Shown: piece after piece, positions 6,772 through 14,826 of the stretch
Position numbering within the stretch: the first letter of the stretch is position 1
Layout: each line of letters opens with the position of its first letter
DNA from: an uncultured Bacteroides sp.
GTDB lineage: Bacteria > Bacteroidota > Bacteroidia > Bacteroidales > Bacteroidaceae
Assembly (NCBI GenBank): GCA_900555635.1
Contig: USLU01000052.1
Span: 1-34,551 of the forward strand
DNA length: 34,551 nucleotides
Direction of reading: 5' to 3'
Notes under the pieces: generated by a model
The model's input: only the letters and a program-made list of their open reading frames with translations
The model's database searches: none
What the model was told of the DNA's origin: nothing
Made by a program: the position numbers and the translations under genes

Positions 6772-9456
6772 ATGACTGCATCAAAGGATGATTATTATCA
6801 TATCGGGCTTACCGATGAAGAGGTACTTAAAAGTCGCCTTGAACATGGTGTGAATTTGCTTACACCTCCTAAGCGTCCCTCCTTGTGGAAATTATATTTG
6901 GAAAAATTCGAAGATCCGGTAGTCAGAGTACTATTGGTCGCTGCTTTCTTTTCCTTAGTTATCTCTGTCATTGAGAATGAGTATGCCGAAACGATTGGTA
7001 TTATTGCAGCTATTTTATTGGCTACGGGTATCGGCTTTTACTTTGAATACGATGCTGGTAAGAAATTTGATCTGCTGAATGCGGTAAACGAAGAGACTTT
7101 GGTAAAAGTGATTCGAAACGGACATGTGCAGGAAATTCCCCGTAAAGATGTGGTTGTCGGCGATATCATCGTTCTGGAAACCGGTGAAGAAGTTCCTGCC
7201 GACGGTGAACTGGTAGAAGCTATTTCTCTGCAAGTAAACGAATCGAATCTGACTGGTGAACCGGTAGTCGCTAAAACTATTTTGGAAGCCGATTTCGATG
7301 ACGAAGCCACTTATGCATCGAACCGTATATTGCGTGGCACCACCGTAGTGGACGGACACGGTACGATGCGTGTGGATGCCGTAGGTGATGCAACGGAAAT
7401 TGGAAAAGTAGCCCGTCAAAGTACGGAACAGAACACGGAACCTACCCCGCTGAATATACAATTAACCAAGTTGGCCAACCTTATCGGAAAAATTGGTTTC
7501 ACGGTAGCCGGATTGGCTTTTGTCATCTTCTTCACGAAAGATGTACTGCTGGCTTACAACTTCTCTTCATTCCAGACTTTTCAAGATTGGCTGCCGGCTC
7601 TGCAAGCTACGTTGCGTTACTTTATGATGGCAGTTACACTGATTGTGGTGGCCGTTCCCGAAGGTTTGCCGATGAGTGTAACGCTTAGTTTGGCATTGAA
7701 CATGCGTCGTATGCTGGCTACCAATAACCTGGTCCGCAAAATGCATGCCTGTGAAACAATGGGTGCCATTACAGTAATCTGTACAGACAAGACAGGTACA
7801 TTGACCCAGAACCTGATGCAAGTATATGAGCCTAACTTCTATGGATTGAAAAATAAAGGCGAAATAGGAGAAGATGATCTTAGCAAACTGGTAATGGAAG
7901 GTATTAGTGCCAACTCTACAGCTTTCTTGGAAGAGACTGCTCCGGGCGAGAAGCCTAAGGGAGTGGGAAATCCTACTGAGGTTGCTTTACTTTTATGGCT
8001 GAACAGTCAAGGTAAGAATTACCTGGCTTTGCGTGAAAGTGCTAAGATAATTGACCAGCTGACATTCTCTACCGAACGGAAATTCATGGCAACTTTGGTG
8101 CAATCTCCGCTAATAGGGAAAAAGGTTCTGTACGTAAAGGGGGCTCCTGAAATCGTATTGGGTAAGTGCAAGGAAGTTGTATTGGATGGTAAACGGGTAG
8201 ATGCAGTTGAATATCGTTCTACCGTTGAAGCACAATTACTCAATTATCAGAATATGGCCATGCGTACACTTGGTTTTGCATTCAAGATAGTAGATGATAC
8301 GGAGAATGCTGATTGTGTATCGTTGGTTGCTGAGAATGATTTGACTTTCTTAGGTGTAGTTGCTATCAGTGATCCGATTCGTGCGGATGTACCTGCGGCA
8401 GTTGCCAAATGCCAATCGGCAGGTATCGGAGTGAAGATTGTTACAGGAGATACTCCGGGCACTGCAACCGAAATAGCCCGTCAGATAGGTTTATGGAAAC
8501 CGGAAGATACGGATCGTAACCGTATTACAGGTGCCGCTTTCGCCGAACTTACTGATGAAGAAGTGCTGGAGCGTGTAATGGATCTGAAGATTATGTCGCG
8601 TGCGCGTCCTACGGATAAACAACGTTTAGTACAATTGTTACAGCAGAAAGGTGCCGTAGTAGCCGTGACTGGTGACGGAACCAACGATGCCCCTGCTTTG
8701 AATCATGCCCAGGTAGGTCTTTCTATGGGTACAGGAACATCTGTAGCCAAAGAAGCCAGTGATATTACTTTGCTTGACGACTCTTTCAATAGTATCGGTA
8801 CTGCCGTAATGTGGGGCCGTTCTTTATATAAGAATATTCAGCGTTTTATTATATTCCAGCTGACTATTAATTTTGTGGCACTGTTCATTGTATTGTTGGG
8901 CTCGATAGTGGGTACCGAGCTTCCGCTGACAGTGACACAGATGTTATGGGTGAACTTGATTATGGATACCTTTGCTGCGTTGGCTTTGGCTTCTATTCCA
9001 CCCAGTGAAAGTGTGATGAAAGAAAAACCGCGTAAGAGCACCGATTTTATTATTACCCGCCCCATGCGGAATTATATCCTAAGTATGGGTATCATATTTC
9101 TAGCATTGCTTATGGGTATGTTGTTCTGGTTCAATAACGCAGAAGGCGGTATGACGACCCAACGTCTGACTATCTTCTTTACCTTCTTTGTTATGCTCCA
9201 GTTCTGGAATCTCTTCAATGCGCGTGTATTTGGAACTAATGACTCAGCATTCAAAGGACTTTCCAAATCGTATGGTATGGAATTGATTGTGCTTGCCATC
9301 TTAGGCGGACAAATACTGATCGTTCAGTTTGGTGGGGCTGTGTTCCGTACCGAACCGCTTGATTTTACAACTTGGATAACGATTATAGCTTCTACTTCAC
9401 TAGTTTTATGGGTGGGTGAACTTATCCGTCTTATCCGACGTTTAACACAGAAATAA
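6772..9456 (+). CDS. Calcium-translocating P-type ATPase (PMCA/SERCA type)
   Basis: An 894-aa P2-type ATPase. Visible in order: a cation-ATPase N-terminal domain, an actuator domain with LTGEP (160-164), the membrane motif PEGLP (296-300), the phosphorylation site DKTGTLT with D339, the nucleotide-binding domain with KGAPE, the hinge TGDGTNDAP (633-641), and the M6 segment WVNLIMDTFAALAL with Asn and Asp typical of calcium binding. The expected role is ATP-driven Ca2+ export across the inner membrane. The actuator loop has TGEP rather than TGES, so the usual Ser is Pro. The start is placed at 6772 because an upstream -7 box overlaps the longer reading. A HAD phosphatase follows five bases after the stop, so the two are probably cotranscribed. 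Confidence 0.92.
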   Translation: MTASKDDYYHIGLTDEEVLKSRLEHGVNLLTPPKRPSLWKLYLEKFEDPVVRVLLVAAFFSLVISVIENEYAETIGIIAAILLATGIGFYFEYDAGKKFDLLNAVNEETLVKVIRNGHVQEIPRKDVVVGDIIVLETGEEVPADGELVEAISLQVNESNLTGEPVVAKTILEADFDDEATYASNRILRGTTVVDGHGTMRVDAVGDATEIGKVARQSTEQNTEPTPLNIQLTKLANLIGKIGFTVAGLAFVIFFTKDVLLAYNFSSFQTFQDWLPALQATLRYFMMAVTLIVVAVPEGLPMSVTLSLALNMRRMLATNNLVRKMHACETMGAITVICTDKTGTLTQNLMQVYEPNFYGLKNKGEIGEDDLSKLVMEGISANSTAFLEETAPGEKPKGVGNPTEVALLLWLNSQGKNYLALRESAKIIDQLTFSTERKFMATLVQSPLIGKKVLYVKGAPEIVLGKCKEVVLDGKRVDAVEYRSTVEAQLLNYQNMAMRTLGFAFKIVDDTENADCVSLVAENDLTFLGVVAISDPIRADVPAAVAKCQSAGIGVKIVTGDTPGTATEIARQIGLWKPEDTDRNRITGAAFAELTDEEVLERVMDLKIMSRARPTDKQRLVQLLQQKGAVVAVTGDGTNDAPALNHAQVGLSMGTGTSVAKEASDITLLDDSFNSIGTAVMWGRSLYKNIQRFIIFQLTINFVALFIVLLGSIVGTELPLTVTQMLWVNLIMDTFAALALASIPPSESVMKEKPRKSTDFIITRPMRNYILSMGIIFLALLMGMLFWFNNAEGGMTTQRLTIFFTFFVMLQFWNLFNARVFGTNDSAFKGLSKSYGMELIVLAILGGQILIVQFGGAVFRTEPLDFTTWITIIASTSLVLWVGELIRLIRRLTQK

Positions 9457-9461
9457 GAGTA

Positions 9462-10079
9462 ATGAAAAGAAAAGGAATTAAAAACCTTATTATTGATTTT
9501 GGCGGAGTTCTGATAGACTTGGATCGTTCACGTTGTATCGAGAACTTCAAGAAGTTAGGGTTACCGAATGTTGAAGTCATGCTGGATTTATATCACCAGC
9601 AGGATTTCTTCCATAATTATGAAAAAGGATTGATAAGCAGTGATGACTTCCGTAATATACTTCGTGAAAAGATAGGAAAACCCGTCACTGATGCTCAGAT
9701 TGATGCTGCCTGGAACAGTTTTCTGCTAAGCATTCCTGAATATAAATTGGATTTATTGTTGAGATTGCGCAAGGACTATCTGGTTTATCTGTTGAGCAAT
9801 ACCAACGACCTTCATTGGCAATGGTCACTTCAGCATGTATTTCCATATAAAACTTTCCGGGCGGAAGATTACTTTGAACACATCTATCTCTCTTTTGAGA
9901 TGAAAATGGCTAAGCCGGATGTGGAAATCTTCCAAAAGGTACTGGATGATGCTGGTATCAACCCTAAAGAAACGCTTTTCATTGATGACTCTGAAGCTAA
10001 TTGCCGTACAGCGGAATCTTTAGGTATCTCCACCTATACTCCCAAGGCATGTGAGGATTGGAGTCCCCTTTTTAAGTGA
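9462..10079 (+). CDS. HAD-superfamily hydrolase, subfamily IA (YihX-like)
   Basis: A 205-aa phosphatase-like protein. Motif I is IIDFGGVLIDLD with the nucleophile at D12; the +2 residue is Gly rather than Asp, as in the DFGGVL group. Motif II is LLSNTND, the motif III lysine lies in MAKPDVEIF, and motif IV is FIDDSEANCRTAESLG. The family dephosphorylates small phosphorylated metabolites such as sugar phosphates; the substrate cannot be told here. It is tightly linked to the calcium ATPase upstream, and ribF starts about 40 bases downstream. Its TGA stop lies inside a solo heptad repeat arm. Confidence 0.85.
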   Translation: MKRKGIKNLIIDFGGVLIDLDRSRCIENFKKLGLPNVEVMLDLYHQQDFFHNYEKGLISSDDFRNILREKIGKPVTDAQIDAAWNSFLLSIPEYKLDLLLRLRKDYLVYLLSNTNDLHWQWSLQHVFPYKTFRAEDYFEHIYLSFEMKMAKPDVEIFQKVLDDAGINPKETLFIDDSEANCRTAESLGISTYTPKACEDWSPLFK

Positions 10080-10103
10080 TTAGTGATTAATGGTTAGTGA
10101 ATA
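10074..10103. repeat. Solo heptad repeat arm, copy E
   Basis: This is a run of AGTGATT/AGTGGTT-like units matching one arm of copies A to C, with no opposing arm or core before ribF begins at 10120. It overlaps the last codon and stop of the HAD gene. It may be a half element left by decay or an early form. Confidence 0.7.
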
Positions 10104-10119
10104 ATTCTCAATTTAAGAA

Positions 10120-11046
10120 GTGCAGTTACTTACTGAAACATCAAATATTACCTTTTGTCCGAGCGTCGCTACTATCGGCTTCTTCGACGGTGTACACCGG
10201 GGACATCGCTACTTGATAGAACAAGTACGCGAAGTTGCTGCTGCGCGTGGTCTTGCTTCTTCTGTTATTACCTTCCCTGTACATCCGCGTAAAGTGATGC
10301 AGGCGGATTATCGCCCTGAACTGCTGACATCTTGCGAAGAGAAAGTAGCTTTGCTTGCCGAAACAGGCATAGACTATTGCATGATGCTCGAGTTTACTCC
10401 CGAAGTAGCCCGGCTCTCGGCAAAACAGTTCATGCATATACTTAAGGAACGCTATCAGATACAGGTTCTAGTAGTAGGCTATGATCATCGTTTTGGGCAT
10501 AACCGTAGCGAAGGATTTGAGGATTATGTTCGTTATGGACAGGAAATGGGCATGGAAGTGTTGCTTGCACATGCCTATTCATCAGGTGAAAACATAACAG
10601 TCAGTTCTTCCATGATCCGTCATTTCCTGCAACAAGGTAATGTTTCGTCTGCTGCTGAATGTCTGAGCTATAATTTCTTTTTAGAAGGTACGGTGGTAGG
10701 TGGCTATCGTGTAGGGCGTAAAATAGGTTTCCCTACAGCGAACCTCCGCGTTAATGATCCTGATAAAATAATTCCTGCCGATGGTGTCTATGCCGTTTAT
10801 GTCTTTTTGGACGGTGTAAGATATGGAGGTATGCTAAGTATCGGCTATCGCCCTACTCTTGCTAATGGTACTGACCGCAGTATCGAAGTTAATATCTTCC
10901 ATTTTAGTGCTGATATCTATAATCAGCCCATGCGTATTTCCTTTGTCCGCTATATGCGTCCTGAACTGAAGTTCGATTCGGTTGAGGAACTAATTGCCCG
11001 TATCCGCCAGGATGAGACGGAGGTAAAAACTGTGCTTGAAAAGTAA
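10120..11046 (+). CDS. ribF: Bifunctional riboflavin kinase / FAD synthetase
   Basis: The 308-aa protein matches bacterial RibF in length. The N-terminal nucleotidyltransferase domain has ATIGFFDGVHRGH (about 17-29) and the SSSMIR motif near 165. The C-terminal flavokinase domain has GYRVGRKIGFPTANL, with the PTAN loop, and DGVYAVYV. It converts riboflavin to FMN and FMN to FAD in the cytoplasm. The start is GTG: a stop codon lies two codons upstream in frame, and the first in-frame ATG would delete the nucleotidyltransferase motif, so GTG is well supported. The -10 to -40 region is occupied by the solo heptad arm, and the gene may be read through from the ATPase-HAD unit. Confidence 0.93.
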   Translation: MQLLTETSNITFCPSVATIGFFDGVHRGHRYLIEQVREVAAARGLASSVITFPVHPRKVMQADYRPELLTSCEEKVALLAETGIDYCMMLEFTPEVARLSAKQFMHILKERYQIQVLVVGYDHRFGHNRSEGFEDYVRYGQEMGMEVLLAHAYSSGENITVSSSMIRHFLQQGNVSSAAECLSYNFFLEGTVVGGYRVGRKIGFPTANLRVNDPDKIIPADGVYAVYVFLDGVRYGGMLSIGYRPTLANGTDRSIEVNIFHFSADIYNQPMRISFVRYMRPELKFDSVEELIARIRQDETEVKTVLEK

Positions 11047-11127
11047 TTCTCTTACTTTTGCTGTTTCTTCTTCTTTTATCCTTCTAATTTTCTTCTCTTT
11101 CCTTTCGATTGAGGCTAATTTCTGTGT

Positions 11128-11135
11128 TATTTTTG
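11128..11135 (+). promoter_or_regulatory. Candidate distal promoter of the membrane-protein cluster
   Basis: TATTTTTG is an exact -7 match in the gap after ribF. A clear -33 TTTG at the right distance is absent; TTGA at 11109-11112 is 15 bases upstream. The first TTATCG site (11141) would sit at its transcription start. Confidence 0.45.
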
Positions 11136-11140
11136 CATAT

Positions 11141-11260
11141 TTATCGTAAAACGTATTATTATTATCGTTTTTCGATAAATATTTTCTGTTTTTCTTTGTC
11201 GTATCAAAAAAAGGTCTTTTATTTGCATATCGAAAAACGATAAATGATTATCGAAAAACA
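11141..11260. promoter_or_regulatory. Array of four TTATCG(N5)CGATAA operator-like sites around a promoter
   Basis: Sites start at 11141 (TTATCGTAAAACGTA, imperfect), 11162 (TTATCGTTTTTCGATAA, perfect), 11227 (ATATCGAAAAACGATAA, near perfect) and 11248 (TTATCGAAAAACA, half site). The spacing within each pair is exactly 21 bases. The promoter with TTTG at 11195-11198 and TTTATTTG at 11218-11225 (19-base spacer) lies between the pairs, so the downstream pair covers its transcription start. This looks like a repressor-binding region. The XRE protein at 14549 is a candidate binder; that link is inference. Confidence 0.65.
11195..11225 (+). promoter_or_regulatory. Candidate proximal promoter between the operator pairs
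   Basis: TTTG (11195-11198) is followed after 19 bases by TTTATTTG (11218-11225), seven of eight to the -7 consensus. It is bracketed by the two pairs of TTATCG sites. Confidence 0.5.
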
Positions 11261-11290
11261 AATATGAATGACTAATGAAGTAATAATAGT

Positions 11291-11539
11291 ATGAAAACTT
11301 TAGTAATGACAGTAATCTTCGTAGTAGCAGTAGTAACTGATGCATTTTGTGGTAATAATCAGAAAGCATTTGCTTACAATGAAGTGATGAACGGTAATCA
11401 AGCGGAATCTCAAATTGTATATAAAGTAGAGGACTACCTGAGCTATAAATGGAGTGAAAAAGATAACGACTGGAATTTGCTGGTTGAACACTCTACAGAT
11501 AATGAAGACGTGCTGCTTCTGGCAATGAAATATAATTAG
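11291..11539 (+). CDS. Small secreted protein, possibly DUF3836-like
   Basis: The 82-aa product has a signal peptide (about 1-21, ending in FCG) followed by about 60 residues rich in Asn, Glu and Tyr, with YNEVMNGNQAESQIVYKVEDYL and a Trp-containing KWSEKDNDWNLL stretch. The pattern recalls the short secreted DUF3836 proteins of Bacteroides, but that match is from memory and weak. It is the first gene after the TTATCG operator array. A 30-aa hydrophobic ORF follows 20 bases downstream with no terminator between. Function unknown. Confidence 0.65.
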   Translation: MKTLVMTVIFVVAVVTDAFCGNNQKAFAYNEVMNGNQAESQIVYKVEDYLSYKWSEKDNDWNLLVEHSTDNEDVLLLAMKYN

Positions 11540-11559
11540 ATAAAGGAAAGGGTTAGGTT

Positions 11560-11652
11560 ATGAGAAAAGCATTTTTGAGTATTACACTATTGGTGTTATC
11601 ACTATCTACAGTAATGATGTTGTTGTTGGGAGTTATCGCTTCCGCTTCATGA
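11560..11652 (+). CDS. 30-aa hydrophobic peptide (putative small membrane protein)
   Basis: The ORF begins MRKAFLSITLLVLSLST and ends in GVIASAS. After a short basic N-terminus it is almost wholly hydrophobic, fitting one membrane helix or a bare signal peptide. A purine-rich AAAGGAAAGGG lies about 10 bases upstream and could act as a ribosome site. It sits between the secreted protein and the CPBP protease gene in the same orientation. It could be a genuine micro-protein or the remains of a longer exported protein. Confidence 0.4.
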   Translation: MRKAFLSITLLVLSLSTVMMLLLGVIASAS

Positions 11653-11670
11653 ATTGACAGAGAAAATAAG

Positions 11671-11678
11671 TATCTTTG
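11671..11678 (+). promoter_or_regulatory. -7 box ahead of the CPBP protease operon
   Basis: TATCTTTG is an exact TAnnTTTG match, and transcription would begin near 11685. It overlaps the 5' end of the longest ORF reading (11676), which supports using the ATG at 11703, preceded by GAGGA. Confidence 0.65.
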
Positions 11679-11702
11679 CGAACTTTTAAAGAGGAAATAA
11701 CA

Positions 11703-12506
11703 ATGTGGACGGCTATTAAATTGGTTTTGATTTATTTTCTGATGCAAATGTTGGGGCTACTGGTTGCTTCACCCTTTGGACTGTTATATACATATCTCAC
11801 TTTGGGCAGTTTGGATGTAGATAAAGCGACGAGTTTCGCACTAGTACCTGCCATGCTTTTAGGCTTTGTTTTTATGGGGGTGTATTTGTGGCGTGCGCAT
11901 TATCTCACTGGCGATAGAAAGTTGTATTCACCTATATCGGTCTCTTACTTAGCTTGGAGCCTGTGTGCCGGGATATCTTCTATTTTTATGATAGACTTCC
12001 TGATGTCTGTTTTGACATTTCTGCCTAATTGGATGGAGCAGACTTTTGATATGTTACAATCCGGCTGGCTAGGCATTCTCTGCATTGCAGTGCTGGGGCC
12101 GATATTGGAAGAATTGTTATTTCGTGGTGCAATCACAAAAGTATTGTTGAAAAAATACAGTCCGGTTAAGGCTATTTTGATATCAGGGTTGATATTCGGG
12201 ATTTTTCATATAAATCCTGTACAGGTGGTGGGTGCATGTCTTTCGGGATTCTTGTTTGCCTGGCTTTATTATAGAACAGGAAGCTTGATAGCCTGTATCT
12301 TGATACATATCCTGAATAACAGCCTTTCTGTGTATCTTAGTTTGAATTATCCGGATGTAGATACTACTGCTCAATTATTGGAAGAACCGACTTATATGAT
12401 CTGCTTGGTAGTAGCTGTAGGGCTGTTTCTGTTTTCGCTGAAGAAGTTGAATGAATACAAATTATCTGATACTGATATAACAACTATAACAACCCCTGAT
12501 TTATGA
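11703..12506 (+). CDS. CPBP-family intramembrane metalloprotease
   Basis: A 267-aa polytopic protein with all three CPBP (CAAX/Abi) motifs: EELLFRG (E136, E137, R141), FGIFHIN (H169) and HILNN (H202, N205/N206). About seven or eight membrane segments are visible. Family members cleave prenylated or membrane substrates, or serve in bacteriocin immunity and stress signalling; the substrate here is unknown. The stop overlaps the start of the next gene (ATGA), so translation is probably coupled to the DUF2975-like protein. The start at 11703 is chosen because the upstream extension would begin inside the -7 box. Confidence 0.85.
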   Translation: MWTAIKLVLIYFLMQMLGLLVASPFGLLYTYLTLGSLDVDKATSFALVPAMLLGFVFMGVYLWRAHYLTGDRKLYSPISVSYLAWSLCAGISSIFMIDFLMSVLTFLPNWMEQTFDMLQSGWLGILCIAVLGPILEELLFRGAITKVLLKKYSPVKAILISGLIFGIFHINPVQVVGACLSGFLFAWLYYRTGSLIACILIHILNNSLSVYLSLNYPDVDTTAQLLEEPTYMICLVVAVGLFLFSLKKLNEYKLSDTDITTITTPDL

Positions 12507-13177
12507 AAAGACGATTGAATATTCTATGTGTGATAGTGATGCTGGTACTGGGCTACTCAGTGCTGGAGACAGGATATGACATCTTTCTCGGTGCTAAGGC
12601 AGGTGCAGAGGTCGGAATAGAAATAGAAAAGAACAAACAGGGGACTGCGAACTATGCAGAGTTGATGAACATTAGGGTTATCGGACTAGTTCCTGATAAC
12701 CTTTCAATGAAGAATATGCAATTTCTTCGTGATTCTGTCTACAATGAAAAGAGCGGTATGTTTGTGCCTGTATCCTATTCTTCTATGGCGGTCAGTGTGG
12801 ATACTCATGCTTCTGTTGGGGAGAGAGTGATCAATCTGCTGTTGATATATTTGCACTTAGGTTTGTCTGTTTGGGCAGTCGTACTGTTCATCCGTTTGAT
12901 AATCTCGATCAATAAATCCGACATCTTCAACTGGCGGAATGTACGTCGCTTGCGCCGTTTAGGTATAGCGCTGATTGCCAGCTTTTGTTGTGTGCTTACA
13001 GGGGCTTATCTCGATCTGGTTAGTGTTCGTGAGTCTTTTTCACTTCACGGTTACGATTTGAGTATCTCCGAGATGGTGAGTATCACTACTTTAGTGCTCG
13101 GACTTTGCTCCCTGATTGTGGGCGAGGTGTTTGCTATCGGGCTGAAGATGAAAGAAGAACAGGAATTAACTATTTAA
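12503..13177 (+). CDS. DUF2975-like membrane protein 1 (large form)
   Basis: The 224-aa protein has one membrane segment near the N-terminus (about 5-23), a roughly 85-residue soluble loop, then three more membrane segments (about 110-133, 150-170, 192-215). It ends in KMKEEQELTI, the charged tail shared with the next two proteins and typical of the DUF2975 group. The loop contains SYSSMAVSV, closely matched by SYRSVAVSV in paralogue 3. These proteins are commonly encoded with a YozG-type XRE regulator, as here. The conserved cytosolic tail may contact that regulator, which is inference. Confidence 0.75.
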   Translation: MKRRLNILCVIVMLVLGYSVLETGYDIFLGAKAGAEVGIEIEKNKQGTANYAELMNIRVIGLVPDNLSMKNMQFLRDSVYNEKSGMFVPVSYSSMAVSVDTHASVGERVINLLLIYLHLGLSVWAVVLFIRLIISINKSDIFNWRNVRRLRRLGIALIASFCCVLTGAYLDLVSVRESFSLHGYDLSISEMVSITTLVLGLCSLIVGEVFAIGLKMKEEQELTI

Positions 13178-13189
13178 ATAATTAAAAAT

Positions 13190-13639
13190 ATGGGAATATT
13201 TAGAATAAAGAACACAAGTGAGAAACTTAAACAGGTTCTTACAATTCTTACCGTCATCTGTTATTGGTTAATGTTAAGCGGGGTTGTTCGTGCTTGCAAA
13301 CTTATTTATAATATAGTGCTGAATGGTAATTATTCTCTTTCTACGATAACTTATACTGTTGCTCCCTCAATTGTTTTAATTTGTATCAGTGTGTTTATTG
13401 TAAAACTTGTGCGTAATGTGCGTAGAGGGGAAGTATTTGTAATAAAAAATGCCCAGTACTTAAAAATAATTGGGGGTATTGTAGCATTAGGAAGTCTGGC
13501 TCAACATTATACATCAGCAACCAATGATAGTTTTGGTAGCTATATGACTCTGTATTTACTTGGAATGTTTATCATGATGCTAGGAATTATCTTTCGTATT
13601 GGAATTCGTATGAAAGAGGAACAGGATTTAACGATTTGA
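13190..13639 (+). CDS. DUF2975-like membrane protein 2 (short form)
   Basis: The 149-aa protein has four membrane segments, a short connection between the first two (unlike its neighbours, which carry long loops there), and the tail RMKEEQDLTI. It begins 12 bases after paralogue 1 stops. The shared tail and topology mark it as the minimal DUF2975 form. Its function is unknown; coexpression with the other paralogues and the XRE protein suggests a membrane complex or sensor. Confidence 0.75.
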   Translation: MGIFRIKNTSEKLKQVLTILTVICYWLMLSGVVRACKLIYNIVLNGNYSLSTITYTVAPSIVLICISVFIVKLVRNVRRGEVFVIKNAQYLKIIGGIVALGSLAQHYTSATNDSFGSYMTLYLLGMFIMMLGIIFRIGIRMKEEQDLTI

Positions 13640-13658
13640 TATCCTGAGGGTTAATGAT

Positions 13659-14285
13659 ATGAAAAAGTTCAGAATATTAGGCATAGTAGCGATATTGGTA
13701 ATTGTACTGGAATTTATATTATCAATCACTGCAAGTTGGAAAGATGCATCTGACAGTTTTATGGAGGGTTTTAATAGTACACAACAGAAAGAACATGCCC
13801 TTTCTTATAGGAGTGTTGCTGTGAGTGTGAGACCTTTGGAAACAACTCGGCTGGATTCTCTGACTAATAGCTCGACAAAAGAAAACATACCATACAAAAT
13901 AGTAAAAGTAGATGTCCCTATACATCCATCTATTTGGAGTAATATTATCATTATTTTTGGAGGAGTTTCTGTTTTTGCAATTTTAGGTGGAATTTATTGC
14001 TTGATACGTCTCTTGATAGCTATCTCGAAGCGCGATGTATTCTCTAATACTAATGTAATCAGGATACGTGTCTTTACCTATTCCTTGGTATTCTTTCAAT
14101 TTCTGAATAGTCTGCTAGAGTGGTTAGATTATTTAGAGGTAACCAAGCAGATTGCTTTGAAGGGATATGAAATAAAAGGTTTTCATTTGTCTGCCGACTG
14201 GACGCTGCTGGTTATTATGATTCTTTTTACCGAGATTTTTGCAGTTGGCGTGAAGATTAAGGAAGAACAAGAGTTAACCATTTAG
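13659..14285 (+). CDS. DUF2975-like membrane protein 3 (large form)
   Basis: The 208-aa protein has an N-terminal membrane segment (about 5-24), an extracytoplasmic loop (about 25-85) containing SYRSVAVSVRPLETT, three further membrane segments, and the tail KIKEEQELTI. It resembles paralogue 1 in layout, so the cluster reads large-short-large and probably arose by tandem duplication. It follows paralogue 2 by 19 bases and precedes a small membrane protein by 15 bases. Confidence 0.75.
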   Translation: MKKFRILGIVAILVIVLEFILSITASWKDASDSFMEGFNSTQQKEHALSYRSVAVSVRPLETTRLDSLTNSSTKENIPYKIVKVDVPIHPSIWSNIIIIFGGVSVFAILGGIYCLIRLLIAISKRDVFSNTNVIRIRVFTYSLVFFQFLNSLLEWLDYLEVTKQIALKGYEIKGFHLSADWTLLVIMILFTEIFAVGVKIKEEQELTI

Positions 14286-14300
14286 TGAGGGAGATTTTAT

Positions 14301-14531
14301 ATGAAGATAAATGTAAGAAAAATGAGAATAGGTCTGTATTTCCTTGCCGGACTTTTTGCGGTTTTGGTTGTATCAAGCGCTCTCTATTTTCTCCTTCTTT
14401 TTCCGTTGTTGGAAGGCAAGTTGAAAAGTTACATGAGTATGGTATGGACATCTTTATTTATATTTGGCTATTATTGGTTCACAAAGCGATACACCAACTG
14501 GCAGACTATATTTGAAGAAGATGAAGATTAA
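14301..14531 (+). CDS. Small two-helix membrane protein
   Basis: The 76-aa product has a basic N-terminus (KINVRKMR), two hydrophobic segments (about 9-33 and 45-60) and an acidic C-terminus (FEEDED). GAGGGAG sits upstream of the ATG. It lies between the third DUF2975-like gene and the XRE regulator with short gaps on both sides, so it is part of the same operon. No family is recognised. An overlapping ORF in another frame (14285-14515) lacks these coding features. Confidence 0.65.
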   Translation: MKINVRKMRIGLYFLAGLFAVLVVSSALYFLLLFPLLEGKLKSYMSMVWTSLFIFGYYWFTKRYTNWQTIFEEDED

Positions 14532-14548
14532 ATAAGGGAGTAATTTTT

Positions 14549-14767
14549 ATGATAATAGTAAACCTCGATATAATGATGGCCCGAAGAAAGATATCTTTGG
14601 GAGAGTTGGCGGAGAAGATTGACATTACGCCAGCCAATCTTTCTATTCTGAAAACAGGAAAAGCGAAAGCTATCCGCTTTTCTACTCTTGAAGCTATTTG
14701 TAATGTGCTGGATTGTCAGCCGGGAGATATACTGGAGTATAAAGAAGAGGAGGAAAACAGTGACTAG
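14549..14767 (+). CDS. YozG-like XRE-family transcriptional regulator
   Basis: The 72-aa protein is a single helix-turn-helix domain: MIIVNLDIMMARRKISLGEL, then DITPANLSILKTGKAKAIRFSTLEAIC and CQPGDILEY. This is the compact Cro/CI-type regulator usually found beside DUF2975 genes. It is the last gene of the cluster and is a reasonable candidate to bind the TTATCG sites upstream at 11141-11260, although those lie 3.3 kb away and the link is not proven. The last codons and TAG stop are formed by the left arm of repeat copy C. Confidence 0.88.
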   Translation: MIIVNLDIMMARRKISLGELAEKIDITPANLSILKTGKAKAIRFSTLEAICNVLDCQPGDILEYKEEEENSD

Positions 14768-14825
14768 TGATTAGTGGTTAGTGCGTTGCATGCCGCAGTG
14801 AAAAACTAACCACTAATCACTAATT
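14762..14825. repeat. Heptad-armed inverted repeat, copy C
   Basis: The left stem TAGTGATTAGTGGTTAGT (14765-14782) pairs perfectly over 18 bases with 14805-14822. On the minus strand the 22-base loop reads TTTTCACTGCGGCATGCAAC, close to TTTTCCTGCGGCATAATGC in copy D. It fills the gap between the convergent XRE and sufE genes; it contains the XRE stop codon and ends two bases from the sufE stop. Confidence 0.88.
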
Positions 14826-14826
14826 C

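Noticed and set aside
14285..14515. An alternative 76-aa ORF overlapping the small two-helix membrane protein.
   Set aside because: The ORF at 14301 has a purine-rich ribosome site and a coherent membrane topology; the other frame gives a composition typical of shadow translation.
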